Origin: an uncultured Prevotella sp.
GTDB taxonomy: Bacteria > Bacteroidota > Bacteroidia > Bacteroidales > Bacteroidaceae
Reading direction: 5' to 3'
Length of the DNA: 64,000 nucleotides
NCBI GenBank assembly: GCA_946183415.1
Contig: CAMHAM010000001.1
Location: 62,001-126,000 of the forward strand
Below the pieces are notes generated by a model, which saw nothing but the letters and a program-made list of their open reading frames with translations, ran no database searches and had not been told where the DNA came from. Numbering within the stretch: position 1 is the first letter of the stretch; the number at the start of each line of letters is the position of its first letter. The translations under genes and the position numbers were made by a program. Below are positions 53,330 through 62,572 of the stretch, in pieces.

Positions 53330-56300
53330 ATGGCAAGATTAAGACTTACAATTGGCAACATCTCGGTATCGACGGAAGTTGAGACTGGCCGCATCGCTTT
53401 GCGGAGGGGCCTCCTGGGAATGGACGGCTACGACGTCAGTCTCGTAGATTTCAGTTTCAAGAAGAAGATGTATCAGCCCACGGAGCTGCTGGCTGACCTG
53501 CGGATAAACATGTCGTTAGGTTCAAACACCAGCTGGAAGGCTATCAGCAGACAGAATGTAGAAAAACTGTTCAAGCACAAGCGCGTCTCCCTGGAGGTGC
53601 TGAGGAACGACGGCGACGAAAACGACGGCGAGCTGATCGACGTGGTGGGCGACGACTACTTCGTGCACGAGGTGCGCCCCTGCTATAATCCCGACTCGAT
53701 GACGGTGAAGCTGAAGATCTACAGCCTCGACAAGCTGCTGACGCTGTCGCGCTACTGCAAGAGCTGGACGGCCAAGAAGCTGAGCGAGCACATCCTGAAG
53801 AGCGAGCTGTCGAACTACAAGGTGCCCTACAACCAGAATGAGCACATCGCCTGTGACGCCTCGACGATGAAGCACCTGCTGAAAGACGGACAGGAGCATA
53901 TCTTCCCCTATCTCGTGCAGTACAACGAGAGCTTCTACGACATGCTCATCCGTACCTGCAACCGCTGGGGTGAGTTCGTCTATTGGGAGGACGGCAAGCT
54001 GCACATCGGCTGCGACACGGAATCGAAGCAGGCAAAGGCCGTCAGCGGCTACCACTCGATCACCTTCCAGGACTTTGCCTCGGAGCAGCCCATCAAGGAG
54101 GGGAGCACCTATGTGTCGGAGGCACCCTACGAGAACAATGTACTGAATAGCAAGGTGGTGAAGGACGGCGCAGCCATCGTCTTTGGCACCATCGAGAACA
54201 TGACCGATATGAAGACAGGTGGCGACTTCTACTGGCTGCGGAAGGTGGGCCAGGTGCTGACGAACAGCAAGCCGATGATGAACTTCATTTTCGACACCGC
54301 CGTCAACGACCTGATCGCCTGGGGGCAGCAGGATTCGCTGGTGAGCCAGTGGAACGATGCCCACAACGATGCCTACTTCATCAAGAAAAAGAAGCCAGGG
54401 ATCTCGACGCTCGACGAGCAGTACTCGGCGGACAAGAAAACGCTGAACCAGTGGTCGGAGGCCAAACCTTTCGTCGGCCCCACGGAGTATGCCAAGATCC
54501 TGGCAGGGGAGGCGGCCGCCGAGCAGAACATCATCGAGATCGACTACGACACGACGTGGCCCGGACTGAAGCTGGGCGACATCATCAAGGCCAACGACGA
54601 GGAGTTCGTCGTGGTGGAGATCGCCTCGCGGGATACGGACAAGTTCGTGGTGAAGGCCATTGCCAAGGAAGGCGGCGTGTTCTATCCCACGATGATCCCG
54701 GCAGGACACATCCGTACCAGCGGTCCGCAGGTGGCACTGGTGGTGGATGCCGACGACCCCCTGAAGAAGAACCGCGTGCGTCTGCAGTACCCCTGGCAGC
54801 TGACTGGCGTGAATCCTGTCTATGAGGAGATTATGGCCAAGAACCTGAAGGGGCATGACATCAGCGACGCCACGCCCTGGCTGCTCTACGCCTCGGCGTC
54901 GGGACCGACCAAGGCCGGTGTGCACGGCCGTCACTATCTGGCAGAGAAGGTGCTCGTGAACTATGCCAACAACAACGTGGAGCGCCCGTTCGTGGTGGGT
55001 GCCGTCTCGACGGACACGCCGGGCTCGATGAAGGCCGCCTCGGCCGTGATGCAGGCGCCCAACGGCACGTATATCAAGGTGCACGAGGGTATGGGCAAGG
55101 GAGCCACGGCCTTCATGGCCAACTTCACGCCGGGCCTGAGTCTGGCCAACGGCTTCGTGAGTTTCCCCGACTTCTTCGGCTCGGACAACGAGATGAGCAA
55201 GGCCTTCGAGGGCGGCGTGGAACTGGGCGACAAATACGGTATCTGGAACATCAGTTGCTCTACCGACAAGCGTGCCATCAACATTAACTCGCCCTGGGGC
55301 AACGTGGCCATCAACGCCTTCACGGGCATCACGATCAACGCGCCCAACGGCGACGTCAGGATCAAGGGCAAGAACGTGTCGATAGAGGCGGGCAACAACC
55401 TGAGCCTTAAGTCGGGCACGAACATCACCAACAAGTTCATCTCGACGTATGGCGGCGGTGCTGTCTTCAACATGACCAGCTTCATGTACGACGCGGCGTC
55501 GATGGCCGCCAAGAAGCTGGCCTCGATGGTGGAGAGCGTGTTCGACCTCTCGCTGATCCGCTCGCTCATCGAGGTCTTTTGGCGGCCTCAGGAGGGTGCG
55601 CTCTCCATCCAGTCGAACCGTTACCTGAAGATGGGCGCGGGCGGAGCGATGCCGGGCTATCCGGATGCTGCCTACCTGCATCCGAAGAAGCGCGACAAGC
55701 GCGACGAGAAGTTGCTTGAGAAGCAGCTGCCCGACACCCTGAAGATGGGTCCGGCGATGGCAACGCTGGTGAACAAGTTGCCGAAGATAGCGGAGACGAT
55801 GGTGGAGCGGTACTATGAAAGATACCACGACTGCATCGTTAAGAAATGGGACTTGGAGCACGCTATCGGGCAGCTGAAAAACTATAGCGACATCAATGAT
55901 AATGACAAAGCGGTGTGCAAGGATTATAACGACCTGAAGCAGATGCTCTGGGATGCTGCGACCAAGAAGATTACGGAGGCTGATATGGACTTTAAAGCCA
56001 ACTGTGCCAGCGACAGTAGTGATGACGTGAATCTTTTAGCTTATTATAGATGCAAATCTGCTGACGTGGATGGTTACAACAAGTGCAAGAATGACATGGA
56101 TAAAATCTATGCATACATCCTGAAGCGCCGTGTGGAGTGCAAGAAAGATGTGGTTGACAAGGCCAACGCCCTGCTTGAGAGCATTAACAGGCTGCGCACG
56201 GATCCGCAGAAACTGGGCGACCTGCACGCCGCCGGCATCAGTCCTGAGGACCGGCATGCGCCCGCCGGTGCTGTGAAGGCACTGCTGGCTGCCATCTCGG

Positions 56301-57031
56301 CAGAGAAATGCAAGGACACTGCTTTCTTCAAGTATGCCTGCAACGAACAAGGCGCGATCACTGATGACAGGACTGAACTGACGTTACATCGCCTCTTCAA
56401 CATCAACTTCCACGAGAAAGCCCTGATGCGCCGGGCAGCACTGAACCTGATGGAAGGCTGGGGGATGGAGTCGAAGCCCGTCGAATTCAAGTTGAATGGC
56501 AATAAGATCGAAAAGAGTGGATTGGCTGAAAAGCCGGCACGCCCCGCCAGCGACGCCGATTTTGAAGACGAGGGCAAGTGGAGCGTCTATGTCAGCAGCC
56601 TGCAGTTCACCAAGCCGATAGCGAAGACGGGCAGTTATCTCGACGAGGCTGTATCAACGCTCTTCGATCCCACCAACCTCAAATTGGCTACGACCTTCCA
56701 GGAATATTACTCCTGGAGCAACCCCAAGGCGGGTCAGATACTGTTCGGCACGGGTGCGACCTACAGCATGAAGGCCGACGGAACCATCAGTCGGTTGGAG
56801 ACACACTGCAATCAGGCGAAGATATCAAGTGCACTGCTCAGCGAGGAAGACCAGGCGGCCTTCGACCAGCTGAACATGGATGTGCAGAATACGCTGAAAA
56901 ACCTCGGAAGTGAGCATGGAAATGCGCCTATCGTGGTGGTTAACCCGAACCCGAACCCGAATCCCGCCGGCGATGATAACGAGAACGGCGGCGGCAACGA
57001 CGACAGCTTTGTCTTAGAGAGTTTATTATAA
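53330..57031 (+). CDS. vgrG: Large VgrG/TssI spike protein with C-terminal extension (copy 2)
   Basis: A 1233-residue VgrG. The hub domain (about 1-440) shares YLVQYNESFYD with copy 1; the OB domain lies near 468-555 and ends NNVERPFVVGAV; the beta-helix is near 655-700 with FTGITINAPNG. The remaining 500 residues are helical and charged with several Cys, then end in a PNPNPNP spacer and an acidic Gly/Asn-rich tail. The tail differs from copy 1, so the extensions are the variable parts. Two different spikes probably allow two tip or cargo sets. It is the first gene of the island. Confidence 0.88.
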   Translation: MARLRLTIGNISVSTEVETGRIALRRGLLGMDGYDVSLVDFSFKKKMYQPTELLADLRINMSLGSNTSWKAISRQNVEKLFKHKRVSLEVLRNDGDENDGELIDVVGDDYFVHEVRPCYNPDSMTVKLKIYSLDKLLTLSRYCKSWTAKKLSEHILKSELSNYKVPYNQNEHIACDASTMKHLLKDGQEHIFPYLVQYNESFYDMLIRTCNRWGEFVYWEDGKLHIGCDTESKQAKAVSGYHSITFQDFASEQPIKEGSTYVSEAPYENNVLNSKVVKDGAAIVFGTIENMTDMKTGGDFYWLRKVGQVLTNSKPMMNFIFDTAVNDLIAWGQQDSLVSQWNDAHNDAYFIKKKKPGISTLDEQYSADKKTLNQWSEAKPFVGPTEYAKILAGEAAAEQNIIEIDYDTTWPGLKLGDIIKANDEEFVVVEIASRDTDKFVVKAIAKEGGVFYPTMIPAGHIRTSGPQVALVVDADDPLKKNRVRLQYPWQLTGVNPVYEEIMAKNLKGHDISDATPWLLYASASGPTKAGVHGRHYLAEKVLVNYANNNVERPFVVGAVSTDTPGSMKAASAVMQAPNGTYIKVHEGMGKGATAFMANFTPGLSLANGFVSFPDFFGSDNEMSKAFEGGVELGDKYGIWNISCSTDKRAININSPWGNVAINAFTGITINAPNGDVRIKGKNVSIEAGNNLSLKSGTNITNKFISTYGGGAVFNMTSFMYDAASMAAKKLASMVESVFDLSLIRSLIEVFWRPQEGALSIQSNRYLKMGAGGAMPGYPDAAYLHPKKRDKRDEKLLEKQLPDTLKMGPAMATLVNKLPKIAETMVERYYERYHDCIVKKWDLEHAIGQLKNYSDINDNDKAVCKDYNDLKQMLWDAATKKITEADMDFKANCASDSSDDVNLLAYYRCKSADVDGYNKCKNDMDKIYAYILKRRVECKKDVVDKANALLESINRLRTDPQKLGDLHAAGISPEDRHAPAGAVKALLAAISAEKCKDTAFFKYACNEQGAITDDRTELTLHRLFNINFHEKALMRRAALNLMEGWGMESKPVEFKLNGNKIEKSGLAEKPARPASDADFEDEGKWSVYVSSLQFTKPIAKTGSYLDEAVSTLFDPTNLKLATTFQEYYSWSNPKAGQILFGTGATYSMKADGTISRLETHCNQAKISSALLSEEDQAAFDQLNMDVQNTLKNLGSEHGNAPIVVVNPNPNPNPAGDDNENGGGNDDSFVLESLL

Positions 57032-57062
57032 TGAATAGTGAATAATAAATAGTGAATAAGTT

Positions 57063-59033
57063 ATGGCAGACTATATAATTGACGATTGGAAGACGATGCT
57101 TGGCGAGTTTCAGGACTGCGTGCAGAAGGACCTGGAAGAAATCCACAAGCAGAAAGCAGAGATACAGCAGATGAAGGCCGAACTCCACAAGGAGATGGAG
57201 GGCTTCAAGTACTATCGCGACGAGAATTGCCTGATTCTCTCGGCCCCGAAAGTGATTATCGGCAATGTCGATGAGAGCGGCGACCTGCTGGGCGGCATGG
57301 GCGAGGTGATCATCAAGGGGCACGGCGTGGAGTTGAACGGCGTGGGCGAGACGGGACATATCGTCAGCCGCGCACCCAGCATCCGGCAGACTGCCGTCGA
57401 TCCCGGCAGCGACGGACAGGAGAATATCGTCTGCAGGACGTCGGAGATCACGTCGCAGGCCTGCAACATCGTGCTGGAGAGCAACGACGCCACCGATGCC
57501 TTCTCCATGATGCCGGCATCGGCAGGCAAGGGCGGCGTCCGCATCCATGCCGACAACGCCATGCAGCTGGAGGCCGCCGTATCGAGCGAGCAGCGCAAGA
57601 GCCAGATAGAGTCCTCGGTGGATGCACTCACCAAGCAGATCTCAGAACTGGAGAAGCAGAAGACGGCACAGAAGCAGCAGGTGGATGGCGCCTTTGAAAC
57701 GATGAAGTCGCTGCTCGACCAGGAGGAGGAACTGGATTCGGCCGACGCCATGGTGGGCCGCGTGAACACCCTCGATATGTTCGACATACACGAACAGGTG
57801 GAGTCGGCGCTGCCGATGCTCTGTCAGGCGGCGATGGCCTACGTGAAAACCATCTCGCAGCTGGCCGAGGCCAACAGGATGAAGAAGGCGCTGGAGACCG
57901 AAAAGGGCACCATCAAGGAGGGTGACGACTTCAAGCAGAACACCACGGGCGCCACGATGCAGATCAAGGCAGAGACTATCAATATAGCGACAACCGACGG
58001 CGACGGCAACCTGCACACCAATCTCGAGGCAGGCATCAGCGTGAGGACCCCGAGAATGGGCGTCGCGATGATCGACGACGAGGGCAAGCTCGTGGAGGAC
58101 AGCACCTTCTCCGTGAGGAGCGAGAACATCAACTTGCTGACAGTAGCCCCCGAGAACGAAGGCAAGAACCTGAACGCAACGGGCAACGTGACCATCGCCT
58201 CGAAGAACGTCACCATCGAAGCCGTTGACTATGAGGAGAAGGATGGCCTCTACACCGAGAAGGAACTGACGGCAGACAGCAAGGTGAGCATCACCGCCAA
58301 GACCGTAGAGGTGGCTACGACGAACCCGAAGAACATCGAGCGCGACGACGACGGCAACATCACCAAGGGCGAATATACCGCCGAGGGCGACGTCATCTTC
58401 AAGTCGAAGAACTTCACCGTAGAGAGCATCGACTACGAGGTGGCCGACGGCACACCGAAGATGAAGGCACTCACGAAGGACGGCAAGGTGGCCTTCCGCG
58501 CCGAGAAGACCGACGTGCTGGCAGCCGATGTCGAGGGCAAGGCTACAGGCAGCATCAACCTGAACGCAAAGGCTATCAGTGCGAAGTCGATGGATGTCGA
58601 TAAGGAGAGTCTGGCCGACTCTGCCCTCGCAGCAGGCAGCACAATGACGCTCGTATCAGAGAAGATGTACGTAGGTGCGAAGTCGAAGGATGTGAAGTCG
58701 AAGAAGCTGCAGGCCGTGAGCGAGGAGATGGGACTCTTCGCCGACAAGACCTTCGAGGCCCAGCAGGGCGAAGGCAAGGCTGTGGTACAGCTCGACGGCG
58801 GCAACGCCTCTGTGGGCGGCAGCAAGACCGATGTCTTTGGTGCTACCACCATCAACGACAAGACGGAGGTCAAGGGCGAGATCAAGGCACCGAAGGGAAC
58901 CTTCGATGGTCTGGAGGCCAAGAGCGCCTTCAAGTCACCAAGCATCGACGATGGCGCGGCTGCCGGAGGCGGCGGTGGCGGCGGCAGTCTGAGTGCCAAG
59001 TTGAGCATCGAGGAAGTGAAAAGTGATGAGTGA
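57063..59033 (+). CDS. VgrG-associated beta-repeat protein of unknown function (copy 2)
   Basis: A 656-residue paralogue of the protein at 6988, sharing the N-terminal DDWKT and QKAEIQQ(L/M)K helix, the SAP(E/K)VIIGNVD block, and a late segment EAQQGEGKAVVQLDGGNASVGG, which matches IQQGEAKSLVQLTGGKAVVGG in copy 1. The middle repeats (about 350-530) are less regular than in copy 1, with S(K/V)NVTIEAVDYE and SKNFTVESIDYE as one visible pair. It is encoded 31 nt after vgrG2. It most likely forms part of the spike or protects it before firing. Confidence 0.75.
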   Translation: MADYIIDDWKTMLGEFQDCVQKDLEEIHKQKAEIQQMKAELHKEMEGFKYYRDENCLILSAPKVIIGNVDESGDLLGGMGEVIIKGHGVELNGVGETGHIVSRAPSIRQTAVDPGSDGQENIVCRTSEITSQACNIVLESNDATDAFSMMPASAGKGGVRIHADNAMQLEAAVSSEQRKSQIESSVDALTKQISELEKQKTAQKQQVDGAFETMKSLLDQEEELDSADAMVGRVNTLDMFDIHEQVESALPMLCQAAMAYVKTISQLAEANRMKKALETEKGTIKEGDDFKQNTTGATMQIKAETINIATTDGDGNLHTNLEAGISVRTPRMGVAMIDDEGKLVEDSTFSVRSENINLLTVAPENEGKNLNATGNVTIASKNVTIEAVDYEEKDGLYTEKELTADSKVSITAKTVEVATTNPKNIERDDDGNITKGEYTAEGDVIFKSKNFTVESIDYEVADGTPKMKALTKDGKVAFRAEKTDVLAADVEGKATGSINLNAKAISAKSMDVDKESLADSALAAGSTMTLVSEKMYVGAKSKDVKSKKLQAVSEEMGLFADKTFEAQQGEGKAVVQLDGGNASVGGSKTDVFGATTINDKTEVKGEIKAPKGTFDGLEAKSAFKSPSIDDGAAAGGGGGGGSLSAKLSIEEVKSDE

Positions 59034-59066
59034 AAATGAATAATTTTTAGTTTAAAGAGAAGAGAT

Positions 59067-59702
59067 ATGAAACGTGCTATATCCAATCAATATAATCAGC
59101 TGAACGAGAAGCTTACGGGCTATGTGGCTATGCTGAATTTCCGATACCTGAATCTGTGTATCAAGGCAGAACCTGTCGCACTGATACCCGTCAAGGTGAG
59201 CGTTGAAGGCGAGATGAGAAATCTGGAGCAGGTGGCCTATACCGCCAAGAAGGATGACTACCGTTTCTGGATTGTACCGAAATACGACGATGACCTGACA
59301 GCCATCGCCGAGGGCATCGCCAAGGTGCACCCGGAGTTCAAGCAGGAAGTGGGGGAATACAAGTCCGAAGGTCTCGCCGGCGAGGGCAGTGAGCAAACCG
59401 TGAAGTACCTGCAGCTGACGATGCCCGAGGTGGACGACAATCTCTACGACGCGATGAAGGATGCCGTCGATGTGTTCTATCAGGAATGTAAGACACTGAT
59501 GGAGGCTGCCATTACCAAGGCGAAGGCAGAGATTGCGATTCTGTCGGTAGGGGAGCCTGAAGAAGATGTCGAGGGTATGAAGAAAGTCATTGATAAACTC
59601 ACCCAGAAGACTGAGGAACATCGCGACAAGTTGCGTGACCAGAAGTTGAAGGACATCGAGGATGCCTATAAGAACTGGCTGAGTCAGGCCGATATGATGT
59701 AG
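59067..59702 (+). CDS. Conserved VgrG/PAAR-module protein, possible adaptor or chaperone (copy 2)
   Basis: A 211-residue paralogue of the protein at 8987. Conserved parts are NLCIKAEPVALIPV, HPEFKQEV, MPEVDDNLYDAMKDAV and the C-terminal helix KLKDIEDAYKNWL. It is shorter at its C-terminus. The arrangement next to a VgrG and the 656-residue protein is the same as in the first module, so the three probably act together. Function is not established by sequence. Confidence 0.7.
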   Translation: MKRAISNQYNQLNEKLTGYVAMLNFRYLNLCIKAEPVALIPVKVSVEGEMRNLEQVAYTAKKDDYRFWIVPKYDDDLTAIAEGIAKVHPEFKQEVGEYKSEGLAGEGSEQTVKYLQLTMPEVDDNLYDAMKDAVDVFYQECKTLMEAAITKAKAEIAILSVGEPEEDVEGMKKVIDKLTQKTEEHRDKLRDQKLKDIEDAYKNWLSQADMM

Positions 59703-59722
59703 AAACAAACAAATAGAATGTG

Positions 59723-60187
59723 ATGGAGAATGAATTTGAAGTGACAAAGGACGGCTCGACGCTAAACGTCTTGCTGGATGACGAACTCTCAGTCGGCAAT
59801 GCCCCCGCTTTGACGGAAGAGCTGTCCAAATATCGTAATCAAGGCATAGATAAAGTTGTGTTCGATGTCACTGGACTGATCTATCTTTCAAGTGCCGGTC
59901 TCCGATGTATCTTCTATGCTTTTCAGGAGCTGGGCCAGGAACCGGAGATCGTGTTCGAGAATTGTGCCAAGGAGATCTATGAGGTGCTTGATCACGTCGG
60001 GATGACCTCTGTCATCAAGTTTGAAAAGAGCCTCAAGAAGAAAGAGCTGTATCGGAAAAGAAAATTATGTAATCTGAACATGGGGGAAATCGGGCAGCTT
60101 AACAAGGAACGGAAAAAGGGACTCGATGATTTCGCAGCGAACAACGATGTGGTCTGCTACAGTATGAAAATGGGGCAGGAAGACTGA
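59723..60187 (+). CDS. STAS-domain protein (anti-sigma-factor-antagonist type)
   Basis: About 154 residues from the ATG at 59723 (an in-frame GTG at 59720 adds one). Residues 10-105 form a STAS domain: LNVLLDDELSVGNAPALTEEL, a VVFDVTGLIYLSSAGLRCIF stretch with the DxTGLxYLSSAGL motif whose Ser is the usual phosphorylation site, and a final helix. Residues 105-154 add a basic tail not found in SpoIIAA. A SpoIIE phosphatase follows 21 nt later, the typical phosphatase/antagonist pair of partner switching. No matching anti-sigma kinase is encoded in this window. Confidence 0.88.
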   Translation: MENEFEVTKDGSTLNVLLDDELSVGNAPALTEELSKYRNQGIDKVVFDVTGLIYLSSAGLRCIFYAFQELGQEPEIVFENCAKEIYEVLDHVGMTSVIKFEKSLKKKELYRKRKLCNLNMGEIGQLNKERKKGLDDFAANNDVVCYSMKMGQED

Positions 60188-60208
60188 TCTTTAGCCAGAA
60201 TAATCCTA

Positions 60209-61945
60209 ATGAAGAAGTATCTTATCCTGCTTTTGACGTGTCTGTGCTTTCCAGCTCAGATGGCTGCTCAGAGTGATGAAGAGGAAGAGCAGCTCTATAA
60301 TAACTGGTATGATCAGATTATCTATGTCCTTGATAATGTCAGTAGCAGGAGAGCCATCGACATGATTGGCGAGATGAGAGACTATGCTGACAGGCACGAC
60401 AGCAAATACGGTTTCTTCATGGTGACCTATCTCAGTGCTCATATCGCTAAGGATGTGGGACTGTATGAACGCGCAGAAGAATTGATGCTCCAATCCATCG
60501 ATTACAAGAAACGTAATTTCCCTACGATGAAGCCGATGATACAAGTCTATGATTTCCTGACAGATATCTATAACGATAGAGGTCAAGGGGAAAAAGCCAT
60601 TCAGGCCTTAGACAACGCCCTGAAGCATAAGGCATGGAGTAGTGAAGACCGTATAGCGCTGCTGTCTATGAAGTGCGAGGCTGTAGCTGGAATAGAACCC
60701 CTTGATACTGCAAGGTTTATGAAATACTACGGAGAGATGCACGACGCCATCAGAAGCAACTATTACAAAGGCGATGCAAACACCAGAACAGAGTGCTATC
60801 ATGCTAAGTTCACGCACGACTATTCGAGGTTGCTCGACTTGGCTGAGAAGATAAAGAATAAAGCGGAGAGGCTGAAGTTCAAGATTTCTGCCTATGACGA
60901 ATTAGAACGGAATCAGGAGGCTATCGACTCTTTTAGGGTGTATAAAGCCTGGACAGACAAACAGTACAATGAGGAAATGCGCAAACTCACTGAGATGAAT
61001 GCTCTGGAGTTAGAAGCAACCCGTGCTGAGAATGAGACGTCCACCCTGCAACTCCATCATCAGCGGGTGATGCTGATTGTCATCGTATGCGGATTTCTCT
61101 TCATGTCTGCCTATATTTATCGACGTCTGCGCCAGATACGTCAATTGAAGAAGGCTTACGACCAGTTGGAGGAAGTGACCACTCAGAAAGAGCGCATAGA
61201 GAGCGAACTGCGTATCGCCCGCAATATCCAGATGTCGATGTTGCCCGATGACTTCCCAGAGCGTCCGGATTTCGACATCTATGCCAGTATCGATCCCGCC
61301 AGGGAAGTAGGAGGCGACCTCTACGACTTCTTCGTGCGCGATAATCAGCTTTTCTTCTGCATCGGTGATGTCAGTGGTAAGGGTGTACCAGGTGCCCTGT
61401 TCATGACGGTGACTAAGAGCCTGTTTCGAGCCTACTCTTCTGATGAGTGTATGCCCGACCGCATCGTTTCGCAGATGAACCATAATCTGAGCGAGAATAA
61501 CCATCAGCACATGTTCGTTACGCTGTTCGTCGGTGTTCTCGACCTCAGTTCGGGCTTGTTGCGCTACTGCAATGCCGGCCACGAGGCACCTGTTATCATC
61601 CATCGCGAGGTCAGTCTGCTGCCCGTAAATCGTATATTCCCCGTAGGGGCTGTTCGTAATACCTCGTATCAGACTCAGGAAATCATCATAAAACCGCAGA
61701 CTACAATCCTGCTTTATACCGATGGACTCAATGAGGCCTTCAATGCAGACAAGAAGATGTTCAGCGAAAAAGGCATTCTCGAAGAGGCGAATCGTGCCCT
61801 TCAGTCTGGGCGACTTTCTCCGAAAGAACTGATAGAGGGGATGGCACAAGCCGTTCATGATTTCGTCGGTGATACCCAGCAGAGCGATGATCTCACCATG
61901 CTGGCAATCTTTATAGCAGATACCGATAATATTCACAATCTATAA
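60209..61945 (+). CDS. Membrane-bound SpoIIE-family PP2C phosphatase
   Basis: A 578-residue protein. A signal peptide or anchor (KKYLILLLTCLCFPAQMAAQ) is followed by a helical, TPR-like periplasmic part (25 to about 270). A membrane helix at about 284-304 (VMLIVIVCGFLFMSAYIY) leads into a coiled coil and a SpoIIE phosphatase domain (about 345-578) with DPAREVGGDLYDFF, FCIGDVSGKGVPGALFM, LLYTDGLNEAFN and QQSDDLTMLAIF, which hold the metal-binding Asp residues. It likely dephosphorylates the STAS protein upstream after sensing a periplasmic signal. It lies inside the vgrG2 island, before the PAAR gene. Confidence 0.9.
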   Translation: MKKYLILLLTCLCFPAQMAAQSDEEEEQLYNNWYDQIIYVLDNVSSRRAIDMIGEMRDYADRHDSKYGFFMVTYLSAHIAKDVGLYERAEELMLQSIDYKKRNFPTMKPMIQVYDFLTDIYNDRGQGEKAIQALDNALKHKAWSSEDRIALLSMKCEAVAGIEPLDTARFMKYYGEMHDAIRSNYYKGDANTRTECYHAKFTHDYSRLLDLAEKIKNKAERLKFKISAYDELERNQEAIDSFRVYKAWTDKQYNEEMRKLTEMNALELEATRAENETSTLQLHHQRVMLIVIVCGFLFMSAYIYRRLRQIRQLKKAYDQLEEVTTQKERIESELRIARNIQMSMLPDDFPERPDFDIYASIDPAREVGGDLYDFFVRDNQLFFCIGDVSGKGVPGALFMTVTKSLFRAYSSDECMPDRIVSQMNHNLSENNHQHMFVTLFVGVLDLSSGLLRYCNAGHEAPVIIHREVSLLPVNRIFPVGAVRNTSYQTQEIIIKPQTTILLYTDGLNEAFNADKKMFSEKGILEEANRALQSGRLSPKELIEGMAQAVHDFVGDTQQSDDLTMLAIFIADTDNIHNL

Positions 61946-61958
61946 TAAAATAAGTAAT

Positions 61959-62351
61959 ATGGGAAAACTTGTAACGACAGGAGCAATGCTCCAATGTAGT
62001 TTTGGTACGGCACCAACATCTCTGGCTGTTGCTGATCCAACGCGACCTAAATGTGGTAATATGTTAATGGCGACGATTCAGGATATGGCGCCTGGTACAA
62101 ACATACCGACTTTTGGTATGTGTCAATCTATAGCAAACCCTCAGGTGCAAACGGCTACATCTGCTGCTATGGGAACATTGACGCCACAGCCCTGTATTCC
62201 CGCCATCGTGTCGGCTTGGGCGCCAGGTAGTGCGCAGATGAAGGTGAAGAATACGCCAGCCCTGACCGATAGTTGTACGTGTTCGTGTATGTGGAATGGA
62301 ATTATCTCAATTAAAAATCCAGGAAACGCTGCCAAAGCGAATGTAAAATGA
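61959..62351 (+). CDS. PAAR-like spike tip protein, DUF4280 family (copy 2)
   Basis: A 130-residue paralogue of the protein at 9721, with MGKLVTTGAMLQCSFGTAP, TFGMCQSIANP, PCIPAIVSAWAPGS and SCTCSCMWNG. Cys positions match those of copy 1. It closes the second island and is followed by a clear terminator. Its DNA is markedly richer in AT than copy 1, so the two modules have not been homogenised recently. It should cap the VgrG2 trimer. Confidence 0.85.
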   Translation: MGKLVTTGAMLQCSFGTAPTSLAVADPTRPKCGNMLMATIQDMAPGTNIPTFGMCQSIANPQVQTATSAAMGTLTPQPCIPAIVSAWAPGSAQMKVKNTPALTDSCTCSCMWNGIISIKNPGNAAKANVK

Positions 62352-62360
62352 ATAACATTT

Positions 62361-62386
62361 AGGGCTGCCAATCGGCAGCCCTTTTT
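62361..62386 (+). terminator. Terminator of the vgrG2 island
   Basis: GGGCTGCC and GGCAGCCC form an 8-bp stem with a 4-nt loop, followed by five T, right after the PAAR gene. Confidence 0.85.
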
Positions 62387-62407
62387 CGAAGGCAAACATC
62401 ATAAAAT

Positions 62408-62435
62408 TTGAGGGCTGTCAACTGACAGCCCTCAA
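62408..62435. terminator. Second hairpin, likely bidirectional terminator
   Basis: TTGAGGGCTGTCA and TGACAGCCCTCAA form a perfect 13-bp stem with a 2-nt loop. It shares most of its sequence with the terminator 47 nt upstream, with compensating changes in both arms. It lies between the converging island and aroC. Confidence 0.65.
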
Positions 62436-62572
62436 CCAACACAAAAACTAAACTAGACTTAACTAAAGCATATTGGGATTTTCACAAACCCGCTAATGCA
62501 GTTGCAAATATACGACATTTCAGTCTGTCTTCCAAAAAAAAATTGAATTTTCTTGCAAAACAAATACATTTG

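Noticed and set aside
53522..55861. 779-codon minus-strand open frame opposite vgrG2
   Set aside because: It is a mirror of the GC-rich VgrG coding strand, rich in His, Arg and Val without any domain; vgrG2 is clearly real.
57063..62351. Toxin-immunity pair next to vgrG2
   Set aside because: No small gene with immunity-like position or a recognisable toxin domain; the accessory genes are STAS and SpoIIE types.
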